A DNA stretch of 17,820 nt from CBCPMX01 sp965120355 (GTDB taxonomy: Bacteria; Bacillota; Clostridia; Oscillospirales; Oscillospiraceae): assembly GCA_965120355.1 (NCBI GenBank), contig CBCPMX010000085.1:1-17820 (forward strand), given 5' to 3'. Below are positions 13,746-17,820 of the stretch, in pieces. The stretch's first letter is position 1. The number at the start of each line of letters is the position of its first letter. The position numbers were made by a program, and so were the translations under genes. Under the pieces are notes generated by a model. The model had not been told where the DNA came from. It worked only from the letters and a program-made list of their open reading frames with translations, and searched no databases.

Positions 13746-14951
13746 TTATTCGCCGAAGTAGGCGGCGTAAGGCACGCGGATCTTGGCGACGCCCTCATCG
13801 ACGATCATATCGCCGGTGTCGCTCATCAGATCGCCGTCGTTGGAGAAGTTGGTGACCAGCGTGGCGATGGAAGAAGCCATACCAACGGCATCCTGCATAA
13901 CCGTACCAGTCATGGTACCGGCAGCGATGGCAGCCTTCGCATTGTCAACAGCGTCCACACCAAAGACAGGGATGGTGGTGGAGGAGCCGTCGCCCAGGTT
14001 GTAGCCGGCAGTCTGCAGGGAGGAGATGGCGCCCATGGCCATATCGTCGTTGTTGCAGATCACCAGTTCAACCATGTTGCCGTTGGACTCGGAATACTCA
14101 GCCAGAATGGTGTCCATATAGTTGGTGGCAGCTGCGGAAGACCAGGAGCCGTTGGGGTCTACCAGATATTTGGTAGCCGCGTCGTCGCCGGCGTAGTAGG
14201 TCAGCGCAGGCTCGTCCTCAGAACCGTAACCGGCCTCGGCCAGCAGGCTGTTGGCGTCCTCGACGGAATACTGGGTACGGTACTCGGCCTCGTTGTTGCC
14301 CTCCTGGCCCTTGAACATGACGTAGGAAATGCGGCCGTCGCCGTTGAGATCCACCGCGTCATAGTTCTCGATCAGGTAGTCGGCAATCATTTCGCCCTGC
14401 AGATGACCGGCCTCGGCAGCATCGGTGCCGACAAAAGCGCACTTGTCATAGCTGTTGACCACATCGTCAGACACTTCACGATTGAAGAAGATGACGGGGA
14501 TATCCTTCTCCTGGGCGGCATTGACCACGTTCTGAGCCGCATCGGGGGAGGAGGTCTCCACAATGTTGACAATCAGCAGATTGGCGCCGTTGGTGATGGC
14601 GGTGTTGACCTGATCCAACTGCGTGGACTGGGTATTGTTGCCGTCATAGTCCGTATAGGTGACGCCCAGTGCATCCAGCTGCGCATCCAGTTCGGAACGG
14701 ACAGAGGTGATGTAGACATCAGAATAGGTGTAGTAGAACACAGCGACATTCAGATCGCTGGCAGCTTCTGTGTTGCTTTCAGACTCTGTGGTGGCAGAGC
14801 TCTCCTCAGAGGTCTCCGCAGAGGTCTCCGCAGTGGTTTCGGTGCTGGTGGACTCGCTGGTCGCCGTCTCTTCCGTGGTGGAGCTGCCGCAGCCGGCCAG
14901 CATTCCCAGCATCAGAGCCAGGACCAGAGCGAACGCAAGTGTCTTTTTCAT
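13746..14951 (-). CDS. mglB: Galactose/glucose-binding lipoprotein of an ABC transporter
   Basis: The protein has 401 residues from ATG 14951, chosen because GGAGG lies 8 nt upstream; a longer reading begins at a TTG inside that site's approach. Residues 1-20 form a lipoprotein signal with lipobox LAGC (Cys21). A Ser/Thr/Glu linker follows to about 65. The periplasmic-binding-protein-like domain shows MglB hallmarks: VIFFNREV, the EF-hand-like Ca2+ loop DLNGDGRI at 201-208 followed by KGQEGNNEAEYRT, VICNNDDMAMGA, VFGVDAVDNAKAAIAAGTMTGTV. The Ca2+ loop is specific to glucose/galactose-binding proteins, so the ligand is probably galactose and/or glucose, though this is inference. It is first in the mglBAC unit. 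No convincing promoter was found; TATAGT (minus strand, 15075-15080) is a weak -10 candidate. Confidence 0.95.
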   Translation of the reverse strand: MKKTLAFALVLALMLGMLAGCGSSTTEETATSESTSTETTAETSAETSEESSATTESESNTEAASDLNVAVFYYTYSDVYITSVRSELDAQLDALGVTYTDYDGNNTQSTQLDQVNTAITNGANLLIVNIVETSSPDAAQNVVNAAQEKDIPVIFFNREVSDDVVNSYDKCAFVGTDAAEAGHLQGEMIADYLIENYDAVDLNGDGRISYVMFKGQEGNNEAEYRTQYSVEDANSLLAEAGYGSEDEPALTYYAGDDAATKYLVDPNGSWSSAAATNYMDTILAEYSESNGNMVELVICNNDDMAMGAISSLQTAGYNLGDGSSTTIPVFGVDAVDNAKAAIAAGTMTGTVMQDAVGMASSIATLVTNFSNDGDLMSDTGDMIVDEGVAKIRVPYAAYFGE

Positions 14952-15466
14952 AAATCGTTCCTCCAAATCTTAAGAGTATCTCATGAATTTCCAATCTGCG
15001 GCATCTACCGCAATTTTGGACAGCTCTATTTTAGCCGGTAATATGCGCAAAAACGATAGAAAATTCTTCGCTGTACTATAAAAAAACTTCGATTTTCAGA
15101 ATATCCATGCTGTTCACTTTGTTTTTTTGTGTTGATTTTGTGCAATCTGACGATTTTGGCAGAAACGGCGCAGAAAGCGTGTCCGTGCCACGCGGACATC
15201 TGCTCAACTCCGGCGCATACCCCCGTACGCCGGCCCGGGCGGACCGCGGACGGCCTCCACAGACTGCCTCCGGCGGCAAATTGATTACATTTGTGTTACA
15301 ACTTCCTGCTTTCCATTGACCCGCTCCGGGCTTCGGGGTATACTTCTATTGTATAAAGAGCTTTATGCGGCGTGTAGACAGAACGCTTTCCCCGCGCAGG
15401 TCTTTTCCACGCCTTGCAATATCGTGCGTTTGCATAGAGCATTCTCTTTTAGAAAGGAGCTTTTCC
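14952..15466. other. Divergent intergenic region between mglB and the SLH gene
   Basis: This 515-nt region has AT-rich flanks around a GC-rich island (about 15180-15280). The island contains a small hairpin: CCGGCG (15210-15215) with CGCCGG (15228-15233), plus TAC/GTA inside. Short open frames here lack ribosome sites and family likeness. The only clear regulatory site is the promoter of the SLH gene at 15316-15344. Confidence 0.5.
15316..15344 (+). promoter_or_regulatory. Sigma-70-type promoter of the SLH-domain gene
   Basis: TTGACC (15316-15321) and TATACT (15339-15344) are separated by 17 bp. The leader to the GTG at 15467 is about 115 nt. Confidence 0.8.
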
Positions 15467-16897
15467 GTGAAACGTTTTCTCAGCGCAGCGCTTTGCGTCT
15501 GTCTCATACTGGCGCTGGCCGTGCCCGTTGGGGCCTCTACGCCCCATTTTTCCGACGCCGCCCAGATCGACAACTGGGAACAGGTCTGTATGCTCTATGA
15601 TTTGGGCCTCATCAGCGGCTATGCCGGCGGGACCTTCGATCCCGACGGCTATATCACCCGAGCGGAGGCCGCTAAAATTGTCGCGATTATTCTGGATCCC
15701 GACGCCGGCAGCGCAGGTGAATCCGAGTTCACCGACATGGCCGGCCACTGGGCCTCCTCCTATGTGCGGTACTGCACAGATCTGGGGTTGTTTTCCGGTT
15801 ACGACGATGGCTCCTTCCTGCCGGACCGGAATATCACGGCGCGGGAGCTGACCAAAATCCTGCTGATTGCCGTGGGCTGTGACGGCAGCAAGTACACCGG
15901 CAGCAATTGGGCCGCCGCCGTGGACAGCGACGCCGAGGAGCTGGGCCTGTACGACGGCTTTCAGGGCCGGTTGGACATGGACGTGACCCGCGACAACGCC
16001 TGCCTGCTGATTTTCAACGCCCTGAACTGCTACGCCGTGGAAGAGGACGAAAACGGGCAGCGCACCTATGTCACCGATCAGCTGATGAATCCTGTCACCG
16101 TGCTGGAAAACCGGTTTGGCGTGGTGCGGTACGAGCAGTATATTGAAGCCAACGAATATGTTGACCTGACGGATCCCGATCATTATCTGGAGGAGGGGCT
16201 GACCAAAATCCACGGGCATCGGGAGTTTGCAGTGTCCACAGATCTAAGTATGATCGGCCACTGGATGGGCATCTGTGTGGTGGGCAACACGGTAGTGGGC
16301 GTCCCCTACTACAGTGCCAACGAAGTGACCGCCACTTTCTCCTCGCTGGAGGAAATGGAGGCCGCCCTGGCGGAAGCCCAATATGACACAGATAAGGACA
16401 CGCTGTATTACCTCAATTACACCGCCTGCGACGCCAGCGATCTGGAGTCCCTGGGCGAGATGGCGGAGATCACCGTCATTGACCACGAAGGCGACCACAC
16501 GGTGGACATCGTGCTGGCTGTGGATTACCAGCCGGCCACGGTTCTGGACGGCCGGGATCTGACCATTGCGCTCAACAGTGACCTGGCCGCCGCCGAAGCC
16601 GCCGGGGACAGCGAAAGCGGCGATGCAGCCGGCAGCGGCGAAGCAGCTGAAACGCCCACTGGCGAAGCGGTCTCCACGGAGCAAGCCGAATCGGAGCGCG
16701 CGTCCGATTCCAGCGAAGAAACGGACGCCGTGCAGAGCGATGACAGCGAAGAAGATGCCGAAATGGAAGCTCTGACGCCTGCCGTTCCCTTGATCACGGA
16801 CGACCAGCTCATCACCGACGTGGGCCGGCTGCAGGACGGCGAACAGGTGTGGGTAGCCCGCGTGGGCAACCGGTACTTGATTAAAACCGTAGAATGA
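15467..16897 (+). CDS. Secreted SLH-domain cell-surface protein with unrecognised central region
   Basis: The protein has 476 residues. The GTG at 15467 is chosen because AAAGGAG (15453-15459) lies 7 nt upstream and a clean signal peptide follows (KRFLSAALCVCLILALAVPVGA, cleavage near 23). Two clear SLH domains are at about 28-76 (FSDAAQIDNWEQVCMLYDLGLISGY, ITRAEAAKI) and 88-136 (FTDMAGHWASSYVRYCTDLGLFSGY, ITARELTKI); a degenerate third is at about 146-190 (VTRDNACLLI). SLH domains hold proteins on pyruvylated wall polymers. Residues 190-370 match nothing I recognise. About 373-440 is acidic and Ser/Ala/Glu-rich, like a surface stalk, and the end (LQDGEQVWVARVGNRYLIKTVE) looks like a small beta unit. 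Unlike most SLH proteins no catalytic domain is visible. The gene is monocistronic. Confidence 0.9.
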   Translation: MKRFLSAALCVCLILALAVPVGASTPHFSDAAQIDNWEQVCMLYDLGLISGYAGGTFDPDGYITRAEAAKIVAIILDPDAGSAGESEFTDMAGHWASSYVRYCTDLGLFSGYDDGSFLPDRNITARELTKILLIAVGCDGSKYTGSNWAAAVDSDAEELGLYDGFQGRLDMDVTRDNACLLIFNALNCYAVEEDENGQRTYVTDQLMNPVTVLENRFGVVRYEQYIEANEYVDLTDPDHYLEEGLTKIHGHREFAVSTDLSMIGHWMGICVVGNTVVGVPYYSANEVTATFSSLEEMEAALAEAQYDTDKDTLYYLNYTACDASDLESLGEMAEITVIDHEGDHTVDIVLAVDYQPATVLDGRDLTIALNSDLAAAEAAGDSESGDAAGSGEAAETPTGEAVSTEQAESERASDSSEETDAVQSDDSEEDAEMEALTPAVPLITDDQLITDVGRLQDGEQVWVARVGNRYLIKTVE

Positions 16898-16996
16898 GCT
16901 GCTCAACTCTCAGCTGACACGCAAAAATCGCGCAGGGCCGCGGCGGAGCACCGGAAAGCGCCGCAGCCGAAAGTATTTCTCCCAAACTGAAGTGAA

Positions 16997-17035
16997 AAAA
17001 GACGGAGAACTCCACCGCGGAGCTCTCCGTCTTTT
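16997..17035. terminator. Bidirectional rho-independent terminator
   Basis: The stem pairs AAAAGACGGAGA (16997-17008) with 17024-17035 and CTCC (17010-17013) with GGAG (17019-17022), with one mismatch. The A-run before and T-run after give U-tracts on both strands. It serves the converging SLH gene (+) and araD (-). Confidence 0.9.
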
Positions 17036-17075
17036 CAATTCATGACCGCGGAAGGATGCAGATTCTGCCGCTCCT

Positions 17076-17774
17076 TCAGCCCTGCCCGTAATAGGCGCCG
17101 GGGCCATGCTTGCGCAGGTAATGCCTGTCCAGCAGCTCCTGCTGCATGGGCGGGAGATCCGGCGTCAGCGCCATGGCATGGAACGCCATAAAGGCCACTT
17201 CTTCCAGCACCACCGCGTTGTGGACGGCGTTGTGCGCGTCGGTGCCCCAGGTGAAGGGGCCATGGCTGTGAACCAGGACGGCAGGCACCTGATCCGGGTC
17301 GATGCGGCGGGAGCGGAAGGTCTCGATGATGACATTGCCCGTCTCCAGCTCATAGCGGCCCGCGATTTCCTCCGGCGTCATTTTGCGGGTACAGGGGATT
17401 TCGCCGTAGAAATAGTCGCCCTGGGTGGTGCCGAAGGCGGGAATGCCCCGCCCCGCCTGGGCAAAGGAGGTGGCCCAGCGGCTGTGGGTGTGTACCACGC
17501 CGCCCAGGGTGGGGAAGGCGTTGTACAGCGCCACATGGGTGTCGGTGTCGCTGGAGGGCTTCCATTTCCCCTCCACGGTTTCGCCGGTCTCCAGGCTGAC
17601 GACGACCATATCCTCCGCCGTCATGCCGTCGTATTCCACGCCGGAGGGCTTGATGACCATCAGCCCCGCCTCCCGGTCCACACCGGACACGTTGCCCCAG
17701 GTGAAGGTGACCAGGCCGTGCTGCGGCAGCAGGAGGTTTGCTTTCCAGACTTGTTCTTTCAGTGCTTCCAGCAT
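17076..17774 (-). CDS. araD: L-ribulose-5-phosphate 4-epimerase
   Basis: The 232-residue class II aldolase/epimerase family protein starts at ATG 17774, with an AAAGGA-type site upstream. It interconverts L-ribulose 5-phosphate and D-xylulose 5-phosphate, linking L-arabinose or ascorbate-type catabolism to the pentose phosphate pathway. The Zn ligands His95, His97 (HTHSRW) and His171 (HSHGPF) stand at the same numbers as in E. coli AraD. So do Asn28, Lys42, Asp76, Asp120, His218 and Tyr229, the last in the AYYGQ ending. This agreement separates it from fuculose- or rhamnulose-phosphate aldolases. The gene upstream is outside the window; 17775-17820 holds only the ribosome site and leader. A role in a longer pentose operon is inferred. 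Confidence 0.95.
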   Translation of the reverse strand: MLEALKEQVWKANLLLPQHGLVTFTWGNVSGVDREAGLMVIKPSGVEYDGMTAEDMVVVSLETGETVEGKWKPSSDTDTHVALYNAFPTLGGVVHTHSRWATSFAQAGRGIPAFGTTQGDYFYGEIPCTRKMTPEEIAGRYELETGNVIIETFRSRRIDPDQVPAVLVHSHGPFTWGTDAHNAVHNAVVLEEVAFMAFHAMALTPDLPPMQQELLDRHYLRKHGPGAYYGQG

Positions 17775-17820
17775 GATAATCCCATCCTTTATGGTGTGCG
17801 CCGCCGGGCAGGACGTCTGC

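Noticed and set aside
15107..15319. Small open frames in the mglB-SLH gap
   Set aside because: No ribosome site, no recognisable family, and they cross the GC-rich island and the SLH promoter.

Overview
The window looks like a chromosomal segment of a GC-rich anaerobic Firmicute, most likely an Oscillospiraceae-type gut bacterium (relatives of Flavonifractor, Lawsonibacter or Intestinimonas). This is inferred from gene content: Old Yellow Enzyme-type flavoproteins, lipoproteins with Ala/Ser/Glu linkers, SLH-domain proteins, a DUF6440 protein and a PfoR-like EIIC. It also fits the high GC, strong Shine-Dalgarno sites and GC-rich hairpin terminators. No rRNA, tRNA, CRISPR array, insertion sequence or phage gene was seen.

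Left part (1-5990). The C-terminal half of one FAD/NAD-dependent oxidoreductase (1-846, +) enters from outside. It faces a NUDIX hydrolase gene (930-1431, -) that is broken by a frameshift. Next comes a complete 714-residue paralogue of the flavoenzyme (1685-3829, +). It has a collagen-like (GGP)n insertion, an altered Cys cluster and an altered NAD(P)H-type motif. An orphan sugar/oligosaccharide-type solute-binding lipoprotein (4167-5912, +) follows and ends at a strong terminator.

Middle part (6113-10800), all on the minus strand. An XRE-TPR regulator (8255-7299) precedes a PfoR/PTS_EIIC_2 membrane protein (7177-6113). The latter has a near-consensus promoter with a 30-bp palindrome over its start site. 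Upstream lies a compact four-gene unit with its own promoter and terminator: NfeD-like protein, SPFH/stomatin protein, DUF6440 protein and LURP-one-related protein. It is a candidate membrane-organisation or envelope-stress module.

Right part (10878-17820). A complete mglB-mglA-mglC galactose/glucose-type ABC transporter is read on the minus strand. Two strong hairpins sit between mglB and mglA, and a palindromic terminator-like element follows mglC. Divergent from it is a secreted SLH-domain protein with an unrecognised middle region and an acidic tail (15467-16897, +). That gene converges on an L-ribulose-5-phosphate 4-epimerase gene, araD (17774-17076, -), across a bidirectional terminator. 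Sugar uptake (mgl), pentose-phosphate entry (AraD) and the orphan solute-binding lipoprotein suggest a saccharolytic lifestyle. The flavoenzymes suggest reductive use of unsaturated organic compounds.

No feature here is certainly a new system. The best candidates are the repeat-bearing flavoenzyme with its paralogue, the NfeD-SPFH-DUF6440-LURP operon, and the operator-controlled PfoR-like gene.
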